DNA of 64,000 nt. Source: Mimachlamys varia. Taxonomy: Eukaryota; Mollusca; Bivalvia; Pectinida; Pectinidae. The stretch spans positions 16,986,757 to 17,050,756 of the forward strand of contig OX392543.1 of the NCBI GenBank assembly GCA_947623455.1, written 5' to 3'. The translations under genes and the position numbers were made by a program. Positions 22,946-34,455 of this stretch are shown in pieces; position 1 is the stretch's first letter; each line of letters opens with the position of its first letter. The notes beneath the pieces are model-generated. The model searched no databases. It was given only the letters and a program-made list of their open reading frames with translations, and was not told the origin of the DNA.

Positions 22946-25082
22946 AATAATTCACTCACCCCTGCATATTTAAAATGGCCATGCTCATTTTTTAATTTTG
23001 ATTAATAAGGGGAAGTAATTTTGATTAATAAAGGGAGGTAACTTTACATAAAAAAACTATAAAATATTTCTTAATTTTAAGTCTGAAGTGGGATACTTGT
23101 TTAGTTCCCTGTTCTTGTTGACACCCTGCCATACTTTACATTGTAGCAAATTCTTCAATTATTAATATTTTTTTCCATTTTATATGTACATGTATGCACT
23201 GTTTTTTTAACTTTCATATTAAAGGAGAGAGCTTTTATAGGCTTTGCCTATTGATGAATTCTTTCCTATACAAGGCCTGTTCAAAAATATTCTGAAATTG
23301 AAGGTGGAAGGATGATCTTTAACAGCAGAAATAAACAAAAAAACCTTTGGCGAACACTTACGTATAGTGAGCCTATATATACAAGAACAGGAACACTTTT
23401 ACGGAGAAATGCGGTAAACTTTCTTGCCTTGTCACATGATCCTTGTCCAGACACTCGCAAACACTTGAAAACTCTAAGTGACATGGCTATGTACGTAAAC
23501 TAAGGTCACGAAAATCTCCGACCCCAAATCCAGCAGTTTTAATCTCCGTTTGATATTCAGGTCCCTTATTGTTCTAAGAAAATATTTTAATCGTAGGAGT
23601 GGGAAAATACTTGGGTATAACCACATTTGAATCTGCGGGATTTTAAACGATAGCGTCCATAAACAAATTTCAGTGTTTGACAAGTTTGAACCATGTCCGC
23701 CAGACAACCAATTGGCATTCCCGACATTTCTAGATGTCTTTGTCAATTTGAAATTTAAAATTTGCAATAGAAACCCACAGTGTTCTTATCAGTAACGTTG
23801 AATTGTTTTCGGACAGCTATGTCAAACTTCGGAAATAGAGTGATATCTCATCCTTCGTTAGGTACACAGGTGTACCTGTTTACCTGGTCAGACTCAGGAA
23901 TTCCTTAATCGTGTGTTATCACATTTTCATTTTCTATATGACAGAAATTTAGAAAAAACCAAACAGCTGTAAAATTTGATTTCAAATACAATGTACCTAG
24001 ATTTTGAAGTAAAGTACATTATTTCAAATGACATCAGAATTTTTTTTTTTCCAGCAACATATGCTCTGTGACTATTCCTTCCCTTTATCAGAAGGACTTG
24101 TATAAGGTAACAAGCTGTTTTATAACACTTGCCCCTTTCTTTTATATAAATCATCTTAATTACATATCAAGATGTTTGATTCAAAAGATTGAAAAAAAAA
24201 ATATTAAAAATAATGGCAACACTCTTTTGATTTACAGCTAAAAAATATTCTTAATGATAATGAAAAAGAGGAGATAATCAGCTATTCACATCTATTTCCC
24301 CTTTTTAAACTGTTATTTGACAAAAATATCTTTCTCAACTCCCTGGGGTCCACATACATCTACTGTTGTTGTCATTTCGCTGCTCACAGCAAGCATTTTA
24401 GAATATATATAACAGTTTTTAATAGAACACAACAAGAAGGTACATGTCAATAATTCATACAGTGATATAATTCAGATCCCATTCATTGAACATTATCTAT
24501 TCCTATACAAACATTGCTATCATTAACACGTCATTTGCACAGGTGTACTGCTAATGAACTATGGCATCATCCCAGAACAAACCGCAGGTATTTCATGTCT
24601 CGATTACCTACCTGGATAGGTATGCTATCTACCTGTAAATAAACTTATGACCTATATACAGGTGCATGGACCTGCCGCGACCTAATTACATTTATGAGAC
24701 CTCCACTATCCTCTAAGGTTTCAGAATCCAGTGTTTATTAAATGAGTCCATTATAATGTGTAAATATGTCTTCGTCTAATGTAATGCCAAAGATATTTTC
24801 AGCCTTTGTTTTAAGGCGGTATAATTTTTTGTATATTGAAATTTAATCTTGATCTATATTTATGTACTAAATCATACCATTGTGTATCAACTGACAACAC
24901 CCAATTGTAGTACGATTGTTGAATGTATTCAAATTCATAACTTGAATAGCGTGTATCATATTTTTATACAGACAATGAAGACATATCATACACAGCATTA
25001 TGGGAAAATGGATTATTGAAGTACCACAGTCAATCTAATAAACACTTTGGGTGTGTATCAATTTGAATCATTGAAATAACTT
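22946..25082. other. Intergenic AT-rich DNA
   Basis: Overlapping ORFs at 23281-23767 on both strands look like chance. TTGATTAATAAGGGGAAG is duplicated near 22995-23040. No gene recognised. Confidence 0.45.
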
Positions 25083-25171
25083 TAACTTATTCACACCTGA
25101 AATTTTACAATGAACTATTCCAACTGTTAATTTGGATGAGTTCAAATGTATCACCAGGGGTGAATGGGTTA
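25083..25171 (-). mobile_element. Hairpin MITE family copy 3
   Basis: TTAACTTATTCACACCTGAA at the left and CACCAGGGGTGAATGGGTTA at the right, a well-preserved pair of ends with TTAA at both borders. Confidence 0.85.
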
Positions 25172-25420
25172 AAACCGTTCAAGAACACACTTTTTTTCTG
25201 AAGAAAGTAGGGAAATACAAGGTCACTGTTAAAGATTGACACCCTCGGGCAAGAAAAATGCACCGGTGACACTTTTAAAAGGATGCAGGTTATTTATTTT
25301 GGTCAAGTAAGGTATTCAAATTCAAAACATTGAGGCATTTTATGTATTAAGTTGATTTTTTTCAAAAGATATAATTTAAGAGAGGCATGTATATATATAC
25401 ACATTAGCCATTTTTTATAG

Positions 25421-25501
25421 TCATTTACCCCTGAAATTTCATCATGAACTATTCCAACCTTTGAATTGGAAGAGTTCAAGTTGGTCTTCAAGGTTGAATG
25501 T
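25421..25501 (-). mobile_element. Hairpin MITE family copy 4
   Basis: CATTTACCCCTGAAATTTCA and AATTGGAAGAGTTCAAGTTG, with right end TTCAAGGTTGAATG. Only 250 bp from copy 3, same orientation. Confidence 0.8.
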
Positions 25502-26184
25502 TTTATAAAGGTAACAATATTTCAAGAACAATCTTTATAAATGTTGAATATATTTTTCATTGTAATATACATAAAGAAAATCCCCATTTCGATATGCAAT
25601 AGTTGCCGTTTTTCTTTGTGACATATGTACGTCATAAATGATGCCGTGACCACAGATATTGATCAATGTAAATTTAAACACCTTTCAGTGAGTTTGTATC
25701 CTATTCTCCGAGCCAGTGACCTTCGTGACCTCTCAAACAAAGGGGACACGACTCCGACTGAATGTACTCTACTGTTAACTTGGAGTCGGCCCAGAAGCTT
25801 GCTGCCAAAAATCATACAGACCGTAGCAATTCTCACAAAGCACACAGAAATATTATCTCATAGCTGGTATTGTTGTAGTCTACTATTAGACATGCATATA
25901 ATCTGAATGTTTGTGATTAAAGTTTGAAGTCAAATATCATTTGCCTAAACTCAGATTCAAAAATTTATAACAGATGATAATTTTGATCTTGTAACAAGTT
26001 GTGTCTATCTGGACTATTGAACATTACATACTCATACTACCTATTTTGATTCAAATTCAACTTTTCAAGTTCCAATTCTTTGTTATGTGTACTAAACTCT
26101 ACATAATGATTAGTTAAGGCTCAAAATTATCACTAAAGGACAAAATTGATGACAATGACATTTTGAATGTCCTAATTTTGATTA
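25502..26184. other. Non-coding; less AT-rich patch at 25690-25850
   Basis: A locally GC-richer stretch is open on both strands (25625-25906 plus, 25663-25845 minus). Neither translation shows a motif or clear splice sites. It could be a conserved non-coding block or an unrecognised exon. Confidence 0.3.
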
Positions 26185-26361
26185 CAGTAAAACCCCACTT
26201 ACTCAAACTCGTGAGGACTTGATTAATAGTTTGAAGAATATATCGTTTTCGAGTAATCTGAGGTTGGTTGAATATGTACCAACTCGACCGGGACAAAACA
26301 AACTGTTTGATGAATGAGGGATATTCAAGTTTACTAGGTTCGAGTAAGTGGGGTTTTACTG
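26185..26361. mobile_element. pogo/Tc1-like MITE with TA target duplication
   Basis: A 177 bp element with terminal inverted repeats beginning CAGTAAAACCCCACTTACTC (20 bp perfect, longer with mismatches) is flanked by TA on both sides. CAGTnnAACC-type ends and TA duplication are characteristic of pogo/Tc1-mariner relatives. There is no transposase inside, so it is non-autonomous. Confidence 0.85.
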
Positions 26362-26670
26362 TATATTCTAATCAAAGTCGGTGAAAACACTACAGATTTA
26401 GGAAACAATGTGCATACATGTATCTATCAGGTTTATAAAAGCCTGCTATAGCTTCATCAGTTTCTCTGGTAAGTGACACAAGTCACCATTAGGGTAGTAG
26501 TTCTCTGTATTAATGACAACAAGTCACAGGACCACAGCACTTTTACACACTTAAAGTTCAAGCAATATTGTCGACAATCATGAGCTTATTTATTAAGGTC
26601 AGGCCTCGTTCAATTACTGGTTGAAGGGAAAATTGTTTTTTCAATTTTCACCAGCTTCATTTTTATCTTA

Positions 26671-26768
26671 TTTAACTCATTATCACATGATTAGCTTTAT
26701 AAAGAAAACTAATTTCCAACCTTCGAAATGAAAGAATTCAAATGTATCCTCAGGGGTGAAAGAGTTAA
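26671..26768 (-). mobile_element. Hairpin MITE family copy 5 (diverged)
   Basis: The left half is decayed. The right half GAATTCAAATGTATCCTCAG followed by GGGTGAAAGAGTTAA is clear. Confidence 0.65.
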
Positions 26769-27164
26769 GGTGTTATGTTATAAATTATATCACATATAAT
26801 TTACATTTTATTCATATAAGAGTTATCTCCCTCTTCAAATATTTGAATTGAAATAAGATCATAGATCAGAATAACATTAGAATGCTTTTTAATTTTTTTT
26901 TACAAATTTTTCATCAAATAATTTATCAAGTTTTAAATTTTGAACTCTTTTAAAAAGAAGGTGTGATAATTAAGTCATACTCAGCTAGTAGATGTCCTTC
27001 AACTGATATCCTATCATACCATGTGTGATTTCATCTGTTTAAATTATACTTCATGCAAAACCAAATTTTGAGTATATTCCAAAAGATATAATAATCACAA
27101 GTAATGAATCTTTTTGTACTACAATGATTTCATTCCTTATTGCATCTAAAGACAAATCAGTCTT

Positions 27165-27253
27165 CACTCTTTCACACCTGAAGACACATTTGAACTCTCC
27201 CAATTCAAAGGTTGGAATAGTTCATTATGAAATTTCAGGGGTGAATGGGTTAA
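27165..27253 (+). mobile_element. Hairpin MITE family copy 6
   Basis: CTTTCACACCTGAAGACACA, TTGGAATAGTTCATTATGAA, and a right end ATTTCAGGGGTGAATGGGTT. One of the best-preserved copies, useful as a reference. Confidence 0.87.
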
Positions 27254-30200
27254 TAACATTGACAACGACAGCATAAACTTCATGGAAAGATGTTACTGAT
27301 AAATTGCATAAAGGTATGTTTATTTTTTAAATGTTTATTTAAAATGTGTAGAATTTCAGTATTTTCTTAGTTCTGTGTCAAGCGAAATCTACGATCTAAA
27401 CCAGTGCCGTAAATGTCCATATTCCTTCAATGATTATCCAGACAAGTCCATAATAGACATAATTCGGCTATAATGAAATTAATTTCTCAATAGAATTCTC
27501 CCATAAACTATCATAGTTATGGGACCTTATGACCTTTGGGCTTTTAATCCCACATAAAAATAATGACAGCTCCCCGAAAAACCCCTAAGGGATCGATCAT
27601 TATCTGAAATTGTTAAATAGTTAGACAGAGACATTGGACATTTCTGTACAATAGAAATGGATTCTCCAATACATTAGATCTGATATCAGACAACTTCGTA
27701 TAACATTTCAGCCATTTGTCAAATAATTTATCTAATCATCGAAGCCCATCTGCTGTCGTATTTTCGACTATAGACTGACCAAAATGACATCACATTAAAT
27801 TCAAGTCTTATCTATGAATACATTGGCTTCCAGAGGAAATTAGTACAAAATACAAAGAAATGTCAAATGTCAACATACAGACTGATTCCATTTTGATGTA
27901 AAGATAAAATTAATATGTGCACATGGAAATAATTAATTTCTGCGTAGAAATATAGATCAATTTTAGTATCCTCAGTTGAACATTCCCAAAGCCATCAACC
28001 CTCTAGATCTATTATTAGGAGGTAGACTGGAGGTATCAGAGGTTGACTTTAGACTTTGATGACAGCGGTACGAATCTAGGAATTTTGGTACAGATTCTAC
28101 ATTTTGATTAATTTTAGATTTTAAATATGTTGGAGTTATATGCATGATAGCTGTTTTTCCTATGTTTTCACTCATCTTTACATTATTTTTTTTTTCCTAT
28201 TTTCCAATTTTTGTTTTCCGCGCCTATAAGTATCCCACCTAATGTAGGTTGATAAATTATCAAATAGACCTCATAAGAAGTCAATGATCATTTATGAAAC
28301 AATCAGGGCCAAGTGCTAACTGGTACATGGATTTTTACTTCACATGATTCATACGTTTTGGCTAAAGTTGTTTGTCAACATCAACTGAACAACATCCGTG
28401 AAGGATATAGGCAAGTATACAAAACCAATTCTGTGATAAACAAATATTTTGTTCACTGAGCAAACATTCCATCACACATCAAATTGACATTGACATTTTC
28501 CGGTGATTAACCAAACAAAGGCCTTCAGTATATGTTCCATTTCTCGTTAGTACACCTGTCTCGCTCCGTACAGCAGGTGGTCTGACGGACAGGTTACGGA
28601 ATATAAACACAATGCATATAATTACCCATGAAACACCTGGCCGTTTCTTGTCTGAGCCATAGATATGATTGGCTAGTTACAATCAGATGATGAAAAAACG
28701 CTTTTTTGTTAAATTGACAGGATAATGATTTTGCGGAACAAACACTATTCAAGTGATTCTTAAGTAAAGATTTAAAAGTGACTTATTTACATAATTAGTA
28801 ATATGATCAGCATTTTCTGAATACAATCACTGCCTAAATGGATTGAAATAGATATTGGGTTTTAACATTTATTAGCTTTGGCAGTATTGATTTTTTAAAA
28901 TTTTATTTACATAATTAAGCGCTACAATGGGCAGGATTTTAACAAGATTTTCCAGAAATAGAACAATTGTGATAAGGCGGTATAACAGTTTGTTCGTTCT
29001 CGGAAGACACGAGTCCTCCGACCTCCTGCAGGGAAAGTACATTAATAGTTTCATCAATATCAATAATCCATTGTTCTCGACTAGAAAGAGGATGTTACGA
29101 CGACGCAAGGAAATACCAGACAAACACCATCAGCTGTTCTGAATCAATAGCGTGGAATAAAATGGTGTGTACGGAGCATTTCGGCTATAGTTCATTCCGG
29201 TTAAAAAGGAGGTTATTCAACTTTATCACTGGCAAAACCAGGACGAGGAATTTTCTCCGCCATAAAAACTTTCTTGTTGGCACCAGTCATTGACTTGAGA
29301 ATACAATACCCTTGTTAAATTTTTTGATCAATTAAAAAAAATAAAAATGTGTAATTTGGTCACCACAAACATTTATTTTGGTGTAAACATATCATGTTTT
29401 TATGTCATTATTTAAATGTTGTTTTTTTTTTGATGTTAGTACAAGCGCTACAAGACAAATATTTGTATAAAAAGATGAACACTTCTAAGCGTTCATTGTC
29501 CTATGAAGATCAGATCAATGTCCTGTTGGGATTTCTTCAGAGTACGTTTTGAGATTTTTTGTCACATTTGGTTGAAAACTGAAAGTTTTGTCAGTTTAAA
29601 AGTGAAAAAAAAAAAAAAACAATTATTATGAAATATTACTTTAAAACCAATAATAATCATTTCCTAATTCCTTATTATTTAAAAGATCCTTAAATAGTTT
29701 CTTATCAAGCATCCAGATTTAAAAAAAAAAACATATTGGAAAATATTTGTGCAGTTTTTCACCATTCAAGCTTATCTGAATTTGAACATTGATCAAAAAG
29801 AGTTTTGCTGATCATGATTTAATCTGTGAAAGTCTCAAAGACAGTTTTTGTCAAAGCATCTATAAACAGTCATTGAATCTGTGGTAGGCTCATTGAGGTC
29901 CAAATCAGCCTTTATTGATTCTGTTTATAAAATCATATGCATAATAAAAATATTTTTTGTATTACGAGATTATGACCACAACTTTACTTCCGGAGAGCTT
30001 GTCCCTCCAGGCTAGGCGTTGAGTGGTCCTATACTTTGATCTTCCTGTGATCTCAATCTACCCTGAAGTCTCACAGAACAGATAAATCGTAACATTCTAC
30101 CCAAGCCTGTCAGGTCAGGTAAATCATAACTTTTAAATTACCCTTTATACCCACAAAGACAGTTCGCATTAAACCAATTACAGTCCACTGTTTCTTCCTT

Positions 30201-30385
30201 GTTACGAGTTTCTCTATGTGTTACTTCGAATAATTATTGGAAATTTCCAATGAAGAAATTCCCATGCTATCTCCTTTAAGCTTAAAATTCCAAACATTTT
30301 GTAAATGCAATGATGAACACCAATATAACTGAGTTGTTTCTGAAAGTTTCAATATCAATTATAGGAACAATTAAAGTCTTAATTC
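27254..30385. other. Intergenic, nothing recognised
   Basis: An ORF pair at 28872-29142 is open on both strands; the plus frame is Arg-rich (MGRILTRF start) without a family signature. The region is otherwise AT-rich. Confidence 0.45.
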
Positions 30386-30473
30386 AATTAATCACCCCTA
30401 AAGACACATTTGAACTCTTCCAATTCAAAGGTTGGAATAGTTCATTTTGAAATTTTAGGGGTGAAAGAGTTTA
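30386..30473 (+). mobile_element. Hairpin MITE family copy 7
   Basis: TTAATCACCCCTAAAGACAC at the left; GTTGGAATAGTTCATTTTGA and TTTTAGGGGTGAAAGAGTTT at the right. Confidence 0.85.
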
Positions 30474-31065
30474 TCTCGTAGGAAATTACGACTACAGTTC
30501 GTCAAAATACAAAATGCATCAACTGAAATTTGTCAGCTAGAGGTTAATTTCAAATGTTCAATGTCACTGGCTGACTATCAGAGAGTCTCCAGACAAAACT
30601 GGCCAGACAACAGGGGGGGACTATCTCTGTTTACATCAGTGTTTTATGGAGATCAAAGTTAGGAGCCTCTAGGGGTCTGGTTTATCTAGGCCACTGGTCT
30701 TCACTGCTGGCTAAACACTGACCAGGCTATACTGACCAAAGTCCTGAATCACATAGTCAATATGGCCGCATAAATATCTCCTAGGGCCACTAAGGGACAT
30801 CAATGGTCAAATCAGGTCTCTATTGTACCATGAAAATGTCCTCTTTTTTTCCTGTAATGATTATGCATTTCTAGTTGTTTATTTATGTTAATTTACCAAA
30901 ATGAAAATTTGAATCACGTTTTCGATAAATGTTTTTGTTCCTTTGCCAACTTTTCCAATATTCAAGTGATATTTCAATTTTTTCACATTTCAATTGATTT
31001 CAAATCTTGTATAAAGCACTTTTTTCCCAAAGTATCAGTTGTTGCATATGAAGGAGTAATGAAAA
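30474..31065. other. Intergenic, nothing recognised
   Basis: No gene or repeat family is recognised. A T-rich ORF begins at 30885. Confidence 0.45.
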
Positions 31066-31137
31066 TACAGCTGGGGTTCGAACTAGCAAGCTTCAATCTC
31101 TCGACGGACACTCCCACTAGCCGAGGGTACCAGGTAG
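31066..31137 (-). mobile_element. tRNA-like sequence with class II-like shape
   Basis: On the minus strand CTCGGCTAGTGGGAGTG leads, after a long middle part, to GCTAGTTCGAACCCC (box B). The spacing suggests derivation from a Ser/Leu-type tRNA. Box A is poor and the acceptor does not pair, so it is a pseudogene or SINE head. Confidence 0.45.
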
Positions 31138-32822
31138 TAAGGCGACATTTATTCTCAATTCCTTAGCACATTCTGTACTAACTCGAAATTCAGCCTATTT
31201 ATACTTTCATAGCCCCCATGTACACCCACTCCTCTGATACTTTCAACAAAGAGAAAAATAATGTTAACTTAATACAGTATGACAATTTTCTGCGTCTTAA
31301 TATAATCATGAATGCTTGCTCAAGTCAGCTCTTAACTGAATGATCTTCTAAAAGTTGGAATTTTCTGTTGAGATGGCTTATGTCAGGACAGAACTTTTTA
31401 TCAAACAATAGGGCTTTACCTGGCTATTCTACTCATCTCATGGCAGGCAGGTGTATTCTTATGTCACAACGCCTGTTAACAGTTTTATTTCTGTGGACAG
31501 CCAGACCACCATGCCAGTTCACAAATTGTCATCATTATAACAGAGTGACAAAAACTGTTGTATCATTACCATGGTAATATGTTTCCATAGGCAACACCTT
31601 CCTGCTTTACATTATAGAATACCTTCAAGCCTCTGTGTTGGCCTGGTTACCTTCTTTTGTTCGTCAACTATTAAACCCTAAATCACTGGACAATTAAAAA
31701 GGGACCACACACTTTACCCAAAATATGCTTTGCCAAGCAATAACCTGATCAAAATTAGTTGTAGTCGAACCTTGCATTGTTTAGAGCAAAGTCAGTGGAA
31801 CAGTTAAAAAACTTCATATCCAAGTATTTGTGTGAAGCTATTTCGAACATTTGGTATGAAGTTTGGCATGGGCCAACAAGATAAAATTAAATGGGGGTCT
31901 TTCGATTTATTTTGAGCCCTTTCCGAAATACATATTTTTGTATTTTAGTGATGAAATAAATCAAGGTTACAGAAATGTTCTAGAATTCTGAGTTTTCTTT
32001 TCTAATCATCATTTAAATATTGATTCATGGAATATCTTGCCAATCAACGAATTGTTTTCAGGTCATTCAGGAATGCTATAAGGTATTATCATAATGGAGA
32101 TGAAACAAATTTCTCCCTATTTTAGGCTCTGGCTCTTATGGTAACGGAATAGCCCCTTAATCCATAACTGATCATGACTGGATGGAAATTAATGATTGAG
32201 ATTAATGCCGATGACCAGGTTTTGTCAGATTCATTAAGAATTGACATTAATAAAGATAAGATTGAAACAACAGCTGCCAGATTGGACAGGTTTTGCTCCT
32301 GTCACATCCAGAGTTTCCATGTTCAGTAGGATATAGATAACCTATAGAGGAATCAATCAGTTCCTGCTATACTTGTTCCGACCCGACCCCCCCCCCGGGG
32401 TTGAAGCAGACACATGATCACCCTGACACTGTGTCACACCTATTGTCCACCTCTCACTACCAGACCCTTCTAATCAATTACCTAAAGCGACACAGGCTCC
32501 AGGCTCCAGTAATTATTAATATGACACAGGTTCTAGAGAGAACAAGGAAGAAATAATAAATAAACTTTCATTAGAATTTTTGACATAATTTTGTTTTTTA
32601 AATTTTATAAAGTAAGCATGCGCACAACAAGAATTTTTTTTTTTCGTATTAAAATTCTTTCAAATAAAACCAACTTCCTCTCAAGGAGATGAGGTGGTTT
32701 GGGGAAATAATTCGAAACAGTACAAGTAAGTGGAATTTCTATACCGCAAACAAACTACAGAATGATTTTCATGCCAGAAAACATGTATTCATCATGTATG
32801 GTGTGACCCATTTGAAAATTTC
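31138..32822. other. Intergenic, nothing recognised
   Basis: Short ORFs only. A C9/G4 patch (CCCCCCCCCGGGG) lies at about 32388-32400. Confidence 0.45.
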
Positions 32823-33245
32823 TTTCTTTGTTTATTTTAGTTCAACGCACTATTAACAACTATGGTCATTTCAGGACATAGAAGGTTTCATGGTGGAGGA
32901 AAGCTGGAAATCTCCAAGAAAGACCACTGCCTTATGGTCGGTATCTATTATCACCACAAAGCTCAACATGAGGCCTTGAACCCCTGATAGGGGCTGTGGT
33001 GGCCTAGTGGTTAAGGTGTTCCGACATTCTACCACTAGCCCTCCACCTCTGGGTCCCACGTGAGGCAGTTGCCAGGTACTGAGGGTAGGTCAGTAATATT
33101 TTGGCTTTCTGACTTTCCTCCACCTCCAAAACATGGCACATCCTTAAATGACCAAGGACATAAAATAAACCAATTGAACTCCTGACCTAGTGATGAAGGG
33201 CTAGTGGTAGCAGAATGTCAGACACCTTCACCAACAGACCACCTC
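32823..33245 (-). mobile_element. Older tRNA-SINE split by a younger one
   Basis: A minus-strand copy (body 32823-32987, head remnant 33186-33245 with GGGCTAGTGGTAGCAG) is interrupted by a plus-strand copy of the same family at 32988-33173. The break is marked by a 12 bp direct repeat TTGAACCCCTGA/TTGAACTCCTGA (32976-32987 and 33174-33185), the expected target-site duplication. Confidence 0.8.
32988..33173 (+). mobile_element. Younger full-length mollusc-type tRNA-SINE
   Basis: tRNA-derived head GTGGCCTAGTGGTTAAGGTG, then CCACTAGCCCTCCACCTCTG, body GGCTTTCTGACTTTCCTCCA and tail TCCTTAAATGACC ending in an A-rich AAAATAAACC. A bracketing 12 bp duplication supports retrotransposition into the older copy. 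Confidence 0.85.
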
Positions 33246-34004
33246 AGTGCCTAATGCGAAAGTTCACACAAGGCAAACGTATCTAAAGATAACTGACCAG
33301 ACATTTTATACCGTAAAGAAAATGATCATTTGTCAAAAGAAAACATAATTCTGTATAATCATATTAAATTTTCTGTATTTCTCATAACAATACGTAAGTA
33401 ATACAATGTATGAATCTGATATTGAAAATAGAAAGAACACATTTTGTATAATGGTATGATATGAAAACAGGACATACAAATTTTTAGGAGAAGCAGTTTC
33501 AGTAAAGTTGGTAAAGACCAGTGTTTTAAAGGTAAATAAATCATTCTTCTCTACAGATGTACATGTACCTTATACAGGACATTGAATGATAAGTTCACTT
33601 TTAATATTCAAAGATTATTTGAAGGTTTTTGTTTTACAACATTTGCAATTAAATAATTACCAAAAAATTATCATTTCCTTTATCTATGCAGTATAAAATA
33701 TTATAATCATTTGAATGTTTAAACACAGTCAAAATTTGGTTTTTCTCTTAAACATTATGACTTCAATAAGACTCTGCATGCTTTAGTTGCGTATATGATA
33801 AATAGAATCTCGACCTTTTCAAATTTCATTTGAAGTTTAAGAAACTTACATGTAATATAAACTTAACTGAAACCCTGTAAAAGGCAAATTTTATAAATAA
33901 ATTTTTAATAATTTACGCTGAATTTTTTCTTTTTAATAACAATTTTTTTGAAACACTGCATCAGATTTCCAAATTTTGAAGATGAAGACAAATGTAAGTT
34001 ATTG
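33246..34004. other. Intergenic AT-rich DNA downstream of FN3 gene
   Basis: No gene or recognised repeat. Confidence 0.5.
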
Positions 34005-34095
34005 TGACTCATTCACCCCTGCAGACACATTTGAGCTCTTCCAATTCAAAGGTTGGAATAGTTCATAATGAACGTTCAGGTGTGAATCAGTAATT
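34005..34095 (+). mobile_element. Hairpin MITE family copy 8
   Basis: ACTCATTCACCCCTGCAGAC at the left and AACGTTCAGGTGTGAATCAG at the right. It lies about 360 bp beyond the 3' end of the FN3 gene. Confidence 0.85.
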
Positions 34096-34423
34096 AAATG
34101 CATCATGATATCAAAATTGAGACATTAGGTATAAAGTGTAAAAATACAGTTCAACAACAGTAAATATAAAACCGTTTTGGTTTTTTCATAAATTAATCCA
34201 TCGAAAGGTTCAATATCACAAATCTGAATGGTTCATTAATAATTCCACATTTCATATGTATATTTCGTTGGTTTGTGATTGGTCAATTTTCGTCCAATGA
34301 ACATTCAGATATCACTTGCACTCCATAGCTTAATGTATTTGGTCTGTGCTGCTGAGTAAAGCACTATTATATATTCCACCTGGGCAATGAAAATGGCACT
34401 TTGGTTTTTGGTAAGTTAAAATA

Positions 34424-34429
34424 TTTATT
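34424..34429 (-). terminator. Polyadenylation signal AATAAA of FN3 gene
   Basis: A canonical AATAAA (TTTATT on the plus strand) begins 27 nt after the TGA stop. It implies a 3' UTR of only about 50-60 nt. A more distal signal could also be used. Confidence 0.55.
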
Positions 34430-34455
34430 GTTTCTATGGCAACGAAAAATTTTCA

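Noticed and set aside
28872..29142. Overlapping ORFs on both strands
   Set aside because: Neither shows a family signature, and both-strand openness is common in this window.
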